A DNA stretch of 64,000 bases from Streptomyces omiyaensis. GTDB lineage: Bacteria; Actinomycetota; Actinomycetes; Streptomycetales; Streptomycetaceae. Position numbers and translations under genes: made by a program. Under the pieces are notes generated by a model. That model had not been told where the DNA came from. It searched no databases and worked only from the letters and a program-made list of their open reading frames with translations. Below are positions 43,134 to 50,604 of this stretch, in pieces. The DNA is taken from positions 56,821 through 120,820 of the forward strand of contig NZ_BMVV01000025.1 in NCBI RefSeq assembly GCF_014650895.1, read 5' to 3'. Position 1 is the stretch's first letter; each line of letters opens with the position of its first letter.

Positions 43134-43147
43134 TCACACTGGGGGGC

Positions 43148-43990
43148 ATGAGGCGCAGGAAGCAGCCGGTACTCGTGGCGGTGGCGCTCTGCCTCGGCGG
43201 AGCGCTCACCGCGTGCGGAGGCGGAGGAGACGGCGAGGGGTTCGCGGCGGTCGGCGCCGGGCCCTCGCCCGGCCGCGCGGTCGGCCCCTCGGGCGCCGTC
43301 ACCCTGGTTCCGCTGGACAGCCCCACGGCGAGCGGCACCACCTCCAGCACCTCCTCCCCTCCCCCGCCCTCCCCGCCGTCCCCGCCCGGCCCCACGCCGT
43401 CGCCGGACGGGGGCACGGGTTCGGCACCGGGTGCCGGTACGGAGCCGGGCACCGGCGCGGAGTCCGGCCCGGGCCCCGCCGGCTCCGGTTCCGGAGGCGG
43501 TACGGGGCAGGCCGGCGGTTCCGGCGGCGGTACGGGGCCGGGGGCGCCGCCCGGCGGCTCCGGCGGTTCGTCGCCCGGCGGCTCGCCCTCCGGCGCGACC
43601 ACGGCCCCGCCCCGCACCTCCGCCCCCGCTCCGGCACCCACCACCCCCTCGCCCCGGCCGACGACCGACGCGCCCCCGCCCCGCCCCGCCGCGCTCACCG
43701 TCTCCGCGCCGGTCACCGCCGACGCCGACCGGCGCTGGTGCGAGCAGGTCACGGTGACCTTCCGGAACACCGGCGGCTCCCCCGTCGCCGCCGGCACGGC
43801 CACCTTCGCCACCCACGTCATCGGCGCGCTCGGCGTCGACTGGGGCACGGTCGCCACCACCCAGCCGCTGCCGGCCCCGATCGCCGCCGGGGCCTCCCGG
43901 ACGCGGACGTACACGGTCTGCGTCGACTCCTGGCGGGTGCCGCTCGGCATGCGCGTCGACACCCGCGAGGTGACCGCTAGCTGGCGGTGA
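43148..43990 (+). CDS. Proline-rich lipoprotein with C-terminal beta-sandwich domain
   Basis: A 280-residue predicted lipoprotein. MRRRKQPVLVAVALCLGG leads to the lipobox LTAC (Cys23). About 150 residues of Pro/Ser/Gly/Thr-rich spacer follow (S-S-P-P-P-P-S-P-P-S-P-P and G-S-G-G-G-T-G-Q-A-G-G-S-G-G-G types), fit to span the cell wall. The C-terminal domain from ALTVSAPVTADADRRWCEQVTVTFRNTGGSPV to SWRVPLGMRVDTREVTASW looks like an immunoglobulin/CARDB-like fold with a probable disulfide. Function unknown; surface binding is likely. ATG at 43148 behind a G-rich ribosome site. Confidence 0.75.
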   Translation: MRRRKQPVLVAVALCLGGALTACGGGGDGEGFAAVGAGPSPGRAVGPSGAVTLVPLDSPTASGTTSSTSSPPPPSPPSPPGPTPSPDGGTGSAPGAGTEPGTGAESGPGPAGSGSGGGTGQAGGSGGGTGPGAPPGGSGGSSPGGSPSGATTAPPRTSAPAPAPTTPSPRPTTDAPPPRPAALTVSAPVTADADRRWCEQVTVTFRNTGGSPVAAGTATFATHVIGALGVDWGTVATTQPLPAPIAAGASRTRTYTVCVDSWRVPLGMRVDTREVTASWR

Positions 43991-44690
43991 GCCCGTACCG
44001 GACCCCGGTCAGCTCCTCGGAGAGGTCCCAGAGGCGGCGGCCCGCCTCCGGGTCGGCCGCCGCCGCCGAGGGCTTCACGCGGGTCGGGAAGCCCCGGAGC
44101 CCACCGGGTCCGTCCGGGCCGATGAAGTCGCCGCCGCCCGCCTCCGGCGCCGTCGCCGCGTACAGCTGCGGCAGGGCGCCGCGCTCCGGACGCTGGGCGA
44201 GGAGCGGATTGCCGATCCGGCCGTAGAAGAAGCGGGCGAGGCCGGTGACGTCCTCGGTCCGCAGGGCGGTCGCGGTGTATAGCCGGGGTGGGCGAGGACG
44301 CTGCGGACCGGGCGGCCGGCGGCGGTGAGGCGGCGGTGCAGTTCGTGCCCGAAGACCGCGTTGGCCGGCTTCGAGCCGTTGGAGAAGGCCGTCGGGGCGT
44401 ACCCCCGCTCGCCCGCGGGATCGCCGAGGCGGAGCCTGCCCTGCCGGTGCACCGGCGAGCTGACCGTCACCACCCGGCCGTCGTCCGGGAGCCGGTCGAG
44501 CGGCGGGCCGGTGAGGCCGGCGACGGCCCGGCGGCCCCTCTCCTCGTCCCGCACGGCGAGGACCACCCGGCCGCCCCGCAGGGCGAGGGCGCGGGTGGTG
44601 GCGAGGCCGGGGCCACCGGTGGCCCCGGGGACGACGTGGACGCGGCCGCCGAGGTCGGGGATGGCGTCGGCGGTCCAGTGCCGGGTGCGC
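43977..44690 (-). pseudogene. Decayed short-chain dehydrogenase/reductase gene
   Basis: One frame reads WTADAIPDLGGRVHVVPGAT then GLATTRALALRGGRVVLAVRD, an SDR cofactor start, and continues LPDDGRVVTVSSPVHRQGR, SNGSKPANAVFGHELHRRL and VLAHPGYT. After a duplicated TA at 44278-44281 the rest (ATALRTEDVTGLARFF to LSEELTGVRYGLTAS) is in another frame. About 80 residues, including the N-A-G motif, are missing between AVAGLTGPP and LDRLPDDGR. The active-site Tyr of Y-x-x-x-K is replaced by Ser, and no start codon is in frame. It faces a TetR gene that may once have controlled it. Confidence 0.75.
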
Positions 44691-44736
44691 GTACGACTCG
44701 TGCGGCACAGGCTGCCCCTCGTGTCACTCGATGCCA

Positions 44737-44754
44737 AGCATGACGCATGATGCT
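44737..44754. promoter_or_regulatory. Inverted repeat upstream of the TetR gene
   Basis: AGCAT and ATGCT are inverted around GACGCATG, in the gap between the SDR remnant and the TetR gene. It is a candidate autoregulatory operator if the GTG at 44797 is the TetR start. Confidence 0.35.
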
Positions 44755-44796
44755 GTCCACGGCACGGGGGTCGCGTTCCCGCGCTGGCATCGACGG

Positions 44797-45417
44797 GTGA
44801 GCACCGCATCCGGCCCCCGCCCCTCGACCCTCGCCCAGCGCAAGCGGCAGCTCGTCGCGACCGAGCTGACCGAGACGGCGCTCCAGCTCTTCGCGCACAA
44901 GGGCTTCGAGGCCGTCACGGTCGACGAGATCGCGACCGCCGCCGGCGTCTCCAAGCGGACCTTCTTCCGCTACTTCGCCTCCAAGGAGGACGTGGTCGTC
45001 CAGTTCCTGGCCGGGATGGGCGCCGACACGCGGGCGGAGCTCGCCGCCCGGCCCGCCGCCGAACCGCCCTCGGCCGCCCTGCTGCACGCCGTCTCCGTCC
45101 CCCTCGCCGCCTGCGGCGACCACGCCGAGCGCACCCTGCCCGTGGTCCGGCTGGTCCTGCGGTCCCCCGCGCTGCTCGCCCGCTTCCTGGAGCACCAGGC
45201 CGGGTGGCGCGAGGAGCTGGCCGGGGAGCTGGCCTCCCGGCTCGGGCGCGACCCGGCCGGGATCTACCCGCCGCTGGCGGCGGGCATGGCGCTGGCCGCC
45301 TTCGACACGGTGCTGCACCGGTGGAGCGACGGCGCCGGGGAGCCCGATCCGCTCGCGCTCGTCTCGCGGGCCTTCGCGCTGCTGGCCCCGGCCCTGGACG
45401 GCGCCGGGGAGGAGTAG
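44797..45417 (+). CDS. TetR-family transcriptional regulator
   Basis: A 206-residue TetR regulator. The DNA-binding part is AQRKRQLVATELTETALQLFAHKGFEAVTVDEIATAAGVSKRTFFRYFASKED; TFFRYFASKED is the classic recognition-helix end. The C-terminal domain has GDHAERTLPVVRLVLRSPALLARFLEHQAGW and the TetR_C_17-like end. Start is uncertain: the GTG at 44797 gives a compact N-terminus, while ATGs at 44731 and 44740 would add about 20 residues and overlap the inverted repeat. None has a strong ribosome site. The divergent gene it probably regulated is now a pseudogene. Confidence 0.83.
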   Translation: MSTASGPRPSTLAQRKRQLVATELTETALQLFAHKGFEAVTVDEIATAAGVSKRTFFRYFASKEDVVVQFLAGMGADTRAELAARPAAEPPSAALLHAVSVPLAACGDHAERTLPVVRLVLRSPALLARFLEHQAGWREELAGELASRLGRDPAGIYPPLAAGMALAAFDTVLHRWSDGAGEPDPLALVSRAFALLAPALDGAGEE

Positions 45418-45435
45418 GGGAGGAACGGGGACGGC

Positions 45436-45481
45436 GAAGGAGGGGCCGGTTCCGTACGGGTACGGAACCGGCCCCTCCTTC
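45436..45481. terminator. Strong bidirectional terminator
   Basis: A 21-bp perfect stem (45436-45456 with 45461-45481, starting GAAGGAGGGGCCGG) around a CGGG loop, between the TetR gene and a convergent small gene. Confidence 0.92.
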
Positions 45482-45530
45482 GTCGAACGGGGTCGAGCGG
45501 GGTCGAACGGGATCGAGCGGGGGAGAACGG
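45481..45530. repeat. Ten-base tandem repeat, about five units
   Basis: Units close to GGTCGARCGG run in exact ten-base register: GTCGAACGG, GGTCGAGCGG, GGTCGAACGG, GATCGAGCGG, then a degenerate GGGAGAACGG. It lies in the gap between two convergent genes, just past a strong terminator. Confidence 0.8.
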
Positions 45531-45566
45531 GTCGCACGGGTCCGCGCGGGGCGGGGGTGGAGCGGG

Positions 45567-45806
45567 TCAGGCGAGGGCGAGCCAGACGACGCCCGCCACG
45601 ATGACGATCGCGGCGACGACACCGGCGATCACGCCGACGCGCGGGCCGCCCTGGACGGCCGCGACCTGCTGCGGCTGGTTCTGGTGCTGGTGCTGGGGGG
45701 TGCCCTCGTCGACGAAGGCGCGGAACATCTGGGTGCTGCCGGCGGGGTCGTATCCCTCGGGGCCCTGGGCGCCCTGGCCGTACGGTGCTTGCGGGTTGTG
45801 TGCCAT
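45567..45806 (-). CDS. Small C-tail membrane protein
   Basis: A 79-residue protein of a type common in Streptomyces. The N-terminus MAHNPQAPYGQGAQGPEG is Gln/Gly/Pro-rich, followed by STQMFRAFVDEGTPQHQHQN and a single C-terminal helix (VGVIAGVVAAIVIVAGVVWLALA). The ATG at 45806 starts the Gln-rich part; the frame upstream has no ribosome site. Orientation suggests a tail-anchored protein with the polar part in the cytosol. Function unknown. Confidence 0.7.
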   Translation of the reverse strand: MAHNPQAPYGQGAQGPEGYDPAGSTQMFRAFVDEGTPQHQHQNQPQQVAAVQGGPRVGVIAGVVAAIVIVAGVVWLALA

Positions 45807-45923
45807 GGGCCAGGACCCTAGCGAAAGCGGGGTGAAGGGCCCAAGCCCCGGCACCCCGCCTCCTCCGGGGGGCCGCCGCACCTCCGCTTTGCCGATTCTT
45901 TAGCGCCGTTTGACCGATTTAGT

Positions 45924-45965
45924 TTGCCTGGAGCAACCATCCATCTCTATGGTTGCCCTAAGCAA
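45924..45965. promoter_or_regulatory. Twin MarR-type operators
   Basis: Two copies of TTGC-N5-GCAA lie at 45924-45936 (TTGCCTGGAGCAA) and 45953-45965 (TTGCCCTAAGCAA), centres 29 bases apart. They also form one long imperfect inverted repeat, TTGCCTGGAGCAACCAT against ATGGTTGCCCTAAGCAA. Position just upstream of the marR-MFS pair and symmetry fit two MarR dimers repressing their own operon. Confidence 0.75.
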
Positions 45966-46015
45966 CAAGTTGGACCGGGATGACCCACACGATCGACACG
46001 GGCAGGGGGCGCGCC

Positions 46016-46459
46016 ATGGAGACGCGGAACCGCTACGAGGACCTCGCCCGCGCCATCAGCGCCTTCGGGGCCGTGAAGCGCGGCATCGCCCGCGTCCTGC
46101 CCGGGGAGTGCCAGGGCGGCTCCGCCGCCGTGCTCGCCCTGCTGAAGCACCACGGCGACATGCGGATCAGCCGGCTCGCCGAGCTCATGGCCGTGGACAT
46201 GTCGGTGTGCAGCCGCCACGTGACGCACACCGTCTCCCACGGCTGGGTCGAGCGACTGCCCGACCCCGACGACGGCCGCTCCCGCATCCTGCGGCTGACC
46301 CCCGGGGGCCTCGCGATGCTCGCGGAGCTCGACCGCCGGGTGACCGAGGCCTTCGCACGCCACCTGACCGAGTGGTCCGACGACGACGTCGCACTGCTCA
46401 CCACCCTGCTCGCCCGCCTCCGCGACTCCTTCGGAGACTGCCGGGCCACCCACGCCTGA
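46016..46459 (+). CDS. MarR-family transcriptional regulator
   Basis: A 147-residue winged-helix repressor. GGSAAVLALLKHHGDMRISRLAELMAVDMSVCSRHVTHTVSHGWVERLPDPDDGRSRILRLTPGG contains the recognition helix and the wing with the conserved D-x-D-D-G-R-S. The ATG at 46016 (METRNRYEDL) has AGGGGG upstream and gives a typical length; an ATG at 45980 would add 12 residues. It precedes an MFS efflux gene by 54 bases and follows twin TTGC-N5-GCAA operators. It is therefore the likely ligand-responsive repressor of that pump. Confidence 0.92.
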   Translation: METRNRYEDLARAISAFGAVKRGIARVLPGECQGGSAAVLALLKHHGDMRISRLAELMAVDMSVCSRHVTHTVSHGWVERLPDPDDGRSRILRLTPGGLAMLAELDRRVTEAFARHLTEWSDDDVALLTTLLARLRDSFGDCRATHA

Positions 46460-46513
46460 CCACGCCGGCAGCGCGTGCACACGCTTGAACACGCTGGAAA
46501 ACAGAGGAACTTC

Positions 46514-48100
46514 ATGGCTACGACCACACCCGACACCGGTGTGCGGGGCGCCCCGGCCGGACCCGGAGACACCGCAGCTCCGATGACGCACCGTCAGATC
46601 ATGGAGGCGCTCTCCGGGCTGCTGCTCGGCATGTTCGTCGCCATCCTGTCCTCGACGATCGTCTCCAACGCCCTCCCCCAGATCATCACCGACCTGGAGG
46701 GCGGCCAGTCCGCCTACACCTGGGTCGTCACCGCGACCCTGCTCGCGATGACCGCCACCACCCCGCTCTGGGGCAAGCTGGCCGACCTCTTCTCCAAGAA
46801 GCTGCTCATCCAGATAGCCCTGACCATCTACGTCGCGGGCTCGATCGTCGCCGGCCTCTCCCAGTCCACCGGCATGCTCATCGCCTGCCGCGTGGTCCAG
46901 GGCATCGGCGTCGGCGGTCTCACCGCCCTCTCCCAGATCATCCTCGCCGCGATGATCGCCCCCCGCGAGCGCGGCCGCTACAGCGGCTACCTCGGCGCGG
47001 TCTTCGCCGTCGCCACCGTCGGCGGTCCGCTGCTCGGCGGCGTCATCACCGACACCGAGTGGCTCGGCTGGCGCTGGTGCTTCTACGTCGGCGTGCCGTT
47101 CGCGATCATCGCCCTGGTCGTCCTCCAGAAGACCCTCAAGCTCCCGGTCGTGAAGCGCGAGGTCAAGGTCGACTGGGCCGGCGCCTTCTTCATCAGCGCC
47201 GCCGTCTCCCTGCTGCTCATCTGGGTCACCTTCGCCGGTGACAAGTACGACTGGATGTCCTGGCAGACCGGCGTCATGCTGGCCGGCTCGGTCCTGCTCG
47301 GCGCGCTCTTCGTGCTCGTCGAGTCCCGCGCCTCCGAGCCGATCATCCCGCTGCGCCTCTTCCGCAACCGGACCATCACCCTCGCCTCGCTCGCCTCGCT
47401 CTTCGTCGGCGTCGCGATGTTCGCCGGCACGGTCTTCTTCAGCCAGTACTTCCAGCTGGCCCGCAACGAGTCGCCGACGATGTCCGGCGTCCTCACCATC
47501 CCGATGATCGCCGGCCTCTTCGTCTCCTCGACGGCCTCCGGCATGATCATCACCAAGACCGGCCGGTGGAAGGCGTGGCTGGTCAGCGGCGGCGCCCTGG
47601 CCACGGGCGGCCTCGGGATGCTCGGCACGATCCGCTACGACACGACGTACTGGCACATCGCGGTCTTCATGGCGGTCCTCGGCCTCGGCCTCGGCATGAT
47701 GATGCAGAACCTGGTGCTCTGCACCCAGAACCAGGTCGACCCCGCCGACCTCGGCGCCGCCTCCTCGGTCGTCACCTTCTTCCGCTCCCTCGGCGGCGCG
47801 ATCGGCGTCTCGGCGCTCGGCGCGGTCATGGCCCACCGGGTCACCGACTACGTCAAGGAGGGCATGACCGAGCTCGGCCCGAAGGCCGCGCAGGCGATGG
47901 GCCAGGCCACCGGCGGCGGCATCCCCGACATGGACAAGCTGCCCGCCCCGATCCGCACCGTCATGGAGAGCGCGTACGGGCACGGCGTCGGCGACGTCTT
48001 CCTCTACTCGGCGCCCTTCGCCCTGCTCGCCTTCCTGGTGACGCTCTTCATCAAGGAGGTCGCGCTGAAGAGCAGCACGACCACGGCGGACGAGAAGTAG
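46514..48100 (+). CDS. MFS efflux transporter, DHA2 (EmrB/QacA) family
   Basis: A 528-residue, 14-helix proton-driven drug exporter. ILSSTIVSNALPQIITDLEGGQSAYTWVVTATLLAMTATTPLWGKLADLFSKKLL contains motif D1 and motif A of the DHA2 family, and VVQGIGVGGLTALSQIILAAMIAPRERGRYSG is motif B/C-like. The C-terminal half has FFRSLGGAIGVSALGAVM, typical of EmrB. The ATG at 46514 has AGAGGAA eight bases upstream. It is cotranscribed with the marR gene. Substrates cannot be told from sequence. Confidence 0.93.
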   Translation: MATTTPDTGVRGAPAGPGDTAAPMTHRQIMEALSGLLLGMFVAILSSTIVSNALPQIITDLEGGQSAYTWVVTATLLAMTATTPLWGKLADLFSKKLLIQIALTIYVAGSIVAGLSQSTGMLIACRVVQGIGVGGLTALSQIILAAMIAPRERGRYSGYLGAVFAVATVGGPLLGGVITDTEWLGWRWCFYVGVPFAIIALVVLQKTLKLPVVKREVKVDWAGAFFISAAVSLLLIWVTFAGDKYDWMSWQTGVMLAGSVLLGALFVLVESRASEPIIPLRLFRNRTITLASLASLFVGVAMFAGTVFFSQYFQLARNESPTMSGVLTIPMIAGLFVSSTASGMIITKTGRWKAWLVSGGALATGGLGMLGTIRYDTTYWHIAVFMAVLGLGLGMMMQNLVLCTQNQVDPADLGAASSVVTFFRSLGGAIGVSALGAVMAHRVTDYVKEGMTELGPKAAQAMGQATGGGIPDMDKLPAPIRTVMESAYGHGVGDVFLYSAPFALLAFLVTLFIKEVALKSSTTTADEK

Positions 48101-48118
48101 GGACGCGCGGAGAAAGCT

Positions 48119-48190
48119 CCCGGCCGCGCTTCGAGCGGAGGCGCGGCCGGGCAACGGTGGAGCGGCGGGCAGGGGACGGCCCGCCGCTCC
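48119..48190. terminator. Two tandem hairpins between convergent MFS and TetR genes
   Basis: The first stem is CCCGGCCGCGC/GCGCGGCCGGG (48119-48151, 11-base loop). The second is GGAGCGGCGGGC/GCCCGCCGCTCC (48159-48190, 8-base loop), ending two bases from the TetR stop. One probably serves each direction. Confidence 0.8.
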
Positions 48191-48191
48191 G

Positions 48192-48965
48192 TCACGTTCC
48201 GGCGGACTCCCGGGCCACCATCGCCTCGATGCCGGCGACCAGGATGTCCAGGGCGTAGGCGAAGTCCCGCTCCCAGATGTCGGTGACGCTGCCGTGCGAG
48301 GCCCGCTCGTCGAGGATGTCCGTCATCGGCTCCAGCGCCTCGCGGAACTGCGGGTCGTCGCGGAAGGCGGCGACGGAGCCGGTGTAGAAGTCGTCCTGCG
48401 ACATCCCCGCCTCGGCCGCCCGCCGCTCGAACTGCGACTCGATCGTCCCGTAGCCGTACACGAACTGGAAGACGGCCGACATCGCGCCCGGCTGCCCGGA
48501 CAGCGGCAGCCCGGTCCCCCGGATCGCCTCCTGGATCCGGGAGCCGACGGCGATCGCGCACGGCCCGATGTTCAGGTACTGGCCCGCGCACGGCGACATC
48601 CACGGGTGGCGGACCAGCATCCTGCGGTAGTCCAGGGCGAGCGTCCGGATCCGCTCCCGCCAGTCGGCGCCGGCGTCGACCGCGTCCAGGTCGATCTCCC
48701 GGTACACGGTGTCGATCGCGTACTCGATGATGTCGTCCTTGGTGTCCACGTACCAGTACAGGGACATCGCGGTGACCCCGAGCTCGGCCGCGAGCCGGCG
48801 CATCGAGAACCCGCCCAGCCCGTCCCGGTCGAGCATCCGGACCGAGGCGGCCACGATCCGGTCCCGGTCGAGTCCGGCGGGGCCACCGCCGCTGCGGGGG
48901 GCCCGCTGCTCCAGCCAGACGCTGGAGCCCGCCGGGTTCTTGGCCCGGTCCGCAGCCTTGACCAT
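48192..48965 (-). CDS. TetR-family regulator of the adjacent MFS pump
   Basis: A 257-residue TetR regulator with the tetracycline-repressor-like C-terminal domain. DRDRIVAASVRMLDRDGLGGFSMRRLAAELGVTAMSLYWYVDTKDDIIEYAID is the DNA-binding part; S-L-Y-W-Y-V-x-x-K-D-D is the TetR signature. DWRERIRTLALDYRRMLVRHPWM begins the ligand domain. The ATG at 48965 has GGAGGA five bases upstream. It lies 47 bases behind the MFS gene on the same strand. Its probable operator is the large inverted repeat before that gene, giving an autoregulated pump-repressor unit. Confidence 0.88.
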   Translation of the reverse strand: MVKAADRAKNPAGSSVWLEQRAPRSGGGPAGLDRDRIVAASVRMLDRDGLGGFSMRRLAAELGVTAMSLYWYVDTKDDIIEYAIDTVYREIDLDAVDAGADWRERIRTLALDYRRMLVRHPWMSPCAGQYLNIGPCAIAVGSRIQEAIRGTGLPLSGQPGAMSAVFQFVYGYGTIESQFERRAAEAGMSQDDFYTGSVAAFRDDPQFREALEPMTDILDERASHGSVTDIWERDFAYALDILVAGIEAMVARESAGT

Positions 48966-49012
48966 CCGGTTCCTCCGTGCGTCAGCGGTCGTGACCATGC
49001 GTCGGCACCATG

Positions 49013-50530
49013 CTAGGCAGCGATGACGGCCTCGGGGGCCGCGGACTGCTCCGCCCGCTCCGCCCGCTTCAGCAGGAGGGCGGCGAGCAGACCGCCGGCG
49101 AGGACGGAGACCGCGCCGACCAGCTGGCTGGTCTGGAGCCCGGAGGCGAAGGCGTCGGAGATCCGCGCCCGCTCGGCGTCGTCGCCGGCCGCCGCCAGGG
49201 CCGCCGGCAGCGAGGCCGCGGTGACGGTGACGAGGGCGGCGAAGCGGGCGTTGAGGACGGCGCCGAGGACCGCGACGCCCAGGCCGTTGCCGAACTCGGC
49301 GAGGGTGCCGTTGACGCCCGCGCCCACCCCCGCCTTCTCCGGCGGGATCGCGCTCATGATCGCGTTGGCCATCGCCGGGTTGGAGACCGCGAGCCCGGTG
49401 CCCATCAGGACCAGGCCGAGCAGCATGCCCCCGTAGGTGCCGTCCGTGCCGCCGCCGACCAGCGCGATCGAGGCGAGACCGGCCGCGACCAGCGTCATGC
49501 CGACCGTCACGGTGAGCGGGGTGCCGAGCTTCATCACGATCCGCGGGCCCACCCCGGTCAGGTTGAGCAGGACCACGGTCAGCGCCAGCGGAGCCATCCG
49601 CAGCCCGGCCTCCAGGGGCTCGTACCCGAGCACGAACTGGAGGTGCTGGGTGAGCAGGAACATCGAGCCGCCCATCCCGAACATCACCAGGATGGCTCCG
49701 GCGACCGCGCCCACGAACTTCTGGTTGCGGAAGAAGTGCATGTCGAGCATCGGGTACGGGGTCCGCAGCTCCCACAGCGCGAACGCGGCGAGCACCACGA
49801 CGCCGATCGCGGCCGGGAGCAGCACCTCGCCGGAGGTCCAGCCGTGCTCCGGGCCGGTGATGATCGCGTACACGGCGGCGGTCATGCCGACCGTGGAGAG
49901 CAGGGCGCCCATGAGGTCGGGGCGGTCGCCCTGCGGGTTCTTCGACTCGGGGACCAGCTTGAGGACGGCGACCAGGCCGATCACGGCCACCGGGATGTTG
50001 ATCAGGAAGATCATCCCCCACCAGAAGTGCTCGAGGATCACGCCGCCGATCAGCGGTCCGGCGGCGAAGCCGAGCGAGCTGACGGTGGCCCAGAGCGCGA
50101 TCGCCTTCACCCGCTCGGAGTCGTCGAAGATCTGCATGACGACCGCGAGCGTGGTGGTCATCAGGAGCGCCCCGCCGACGCCCATCCCGGCGCGGGCGGC
50201 GATCAGCTGCGCGGTGGAGCCGGCCAGGCCGGCGGCGAGCGAGCCGAGGCCGAAGAGCGCGAGGCCGACGGCGAGCAGCTTCTTGCGGCCGTAGCGGTCG
50301 GCCGCGTTGCCGGCCGTGAGGAGCAGTCCGGACTGGACGAGCGAGTAGGCGTTGATCATCCACTGGATGTCGCTGGTGGAGGCGTGCAGCTCCGTGGTCA
50401 GCGAGGGGATGGCGACGCTGAGGACGGTGTTGTCGAGGAGGACGGTGAGCTGGGCGAGACAGATGACGCCGAGGATCAGCCAGCGCTGGGGGTGGCCGCC
50501 GGTGGCCGTTGGCGTGGCCGAGGCCGTCAT
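49013..50530 (-). CDS. MFS efflux transporter, DHA2 family
   Basis: A 505-residue 14-helix exporter. CLAQLTVLLDNTVLSVAIPSLTTELHASTSDIQWMINAYSLVQSGLLLTAGNAADRYGRKKLLAVGL carries motifs D1 (L-D-N-T-V-L-S-V-A-I-P) and A (G-N-A-A-D-R-Y-G-R-K-K). FLINIPVAVIGLVAVLKLVPESKN is typical of the QacA/LfrA branch. AAGGAG lies five bases before the ATG. It is first in a two-gene unit with the TetR gene behind it. A perfect 11-base inverted repeat directly upstream is the likely TetR operator. Confidence 0.93.
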   Translation of the reverse strand: MTASATPTATGGHPQRWLILGVICLAQLTVLLDNTVLSVAIPSLTTELHASTSDIQWMINAYSLVQSGLLLTAGNAADRYGRKKLLAVGLALFGLGSLAAGLAGSTAQLIAARAGMGVGGALLMTTTLAVVMQIFDDSERVKAIALWATVSSLGFAAGPLIGGVILEHFWWGMIFLINIPVAVIGLVAVLKLVPESKNPQGDRPDLMGALLSTVGMTAAVYAIITGPEHGWTSGEVLLPAAIGVVVLAAFALWELRTPYPMLDMHFFRNQKFVGAVAGAILVMFGMGGSMFLLTQHLQFVLGYEPLEAGLRMAPLALTVVLLNLTGVGPRIVMKLGTPLTVTVGMTLVAAGLASIALVGGGTDGTYGGMLLGLVLMGTGLAVSNPAMANAIMSAIPPEKAGVGAGVNGTLAEFGNGLGVAVLGAVLNARFAALVTVTAASLPAALAAAGDDAERARISDAFASGLQTSQLVGAVSVLAGGLLAALLLKRAERAEQSAAPEAVIAA

Positions 50531-50542
50531 GGAGACTCCTTA

Positions 50543-50576
50543 TACGGTGTACGAGGCGCGGTGCCCGTACACCGTA
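50543..50576. promoter_or_regulatory. Probable TetR operator before the MFS gene
   Basis: TACGGTGTACG (50543-50553) and CGTACACCGTA (50566-50576) are a perfect inverted repeat with 12 bases between, 13 bases upstream of the MFS start. A third related half, TACGCCGTATA (50590-50600), follows; TATACGG/CCGTATA also pair. Several repressor dimers could bind here and cover the promoter. Confidence 0.75.
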
Positions 50577-50604
50577 CAAGGGCTCTCTTACGCCGTATAG
50601 CGAT

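Noticed and set aside
45481..45530. Iterons or an origin in the ten-base repeats
   Set aside because: Only about five units in a short intergenic gap between convergent genes, with no DnaA boxes or replication gene nearby.
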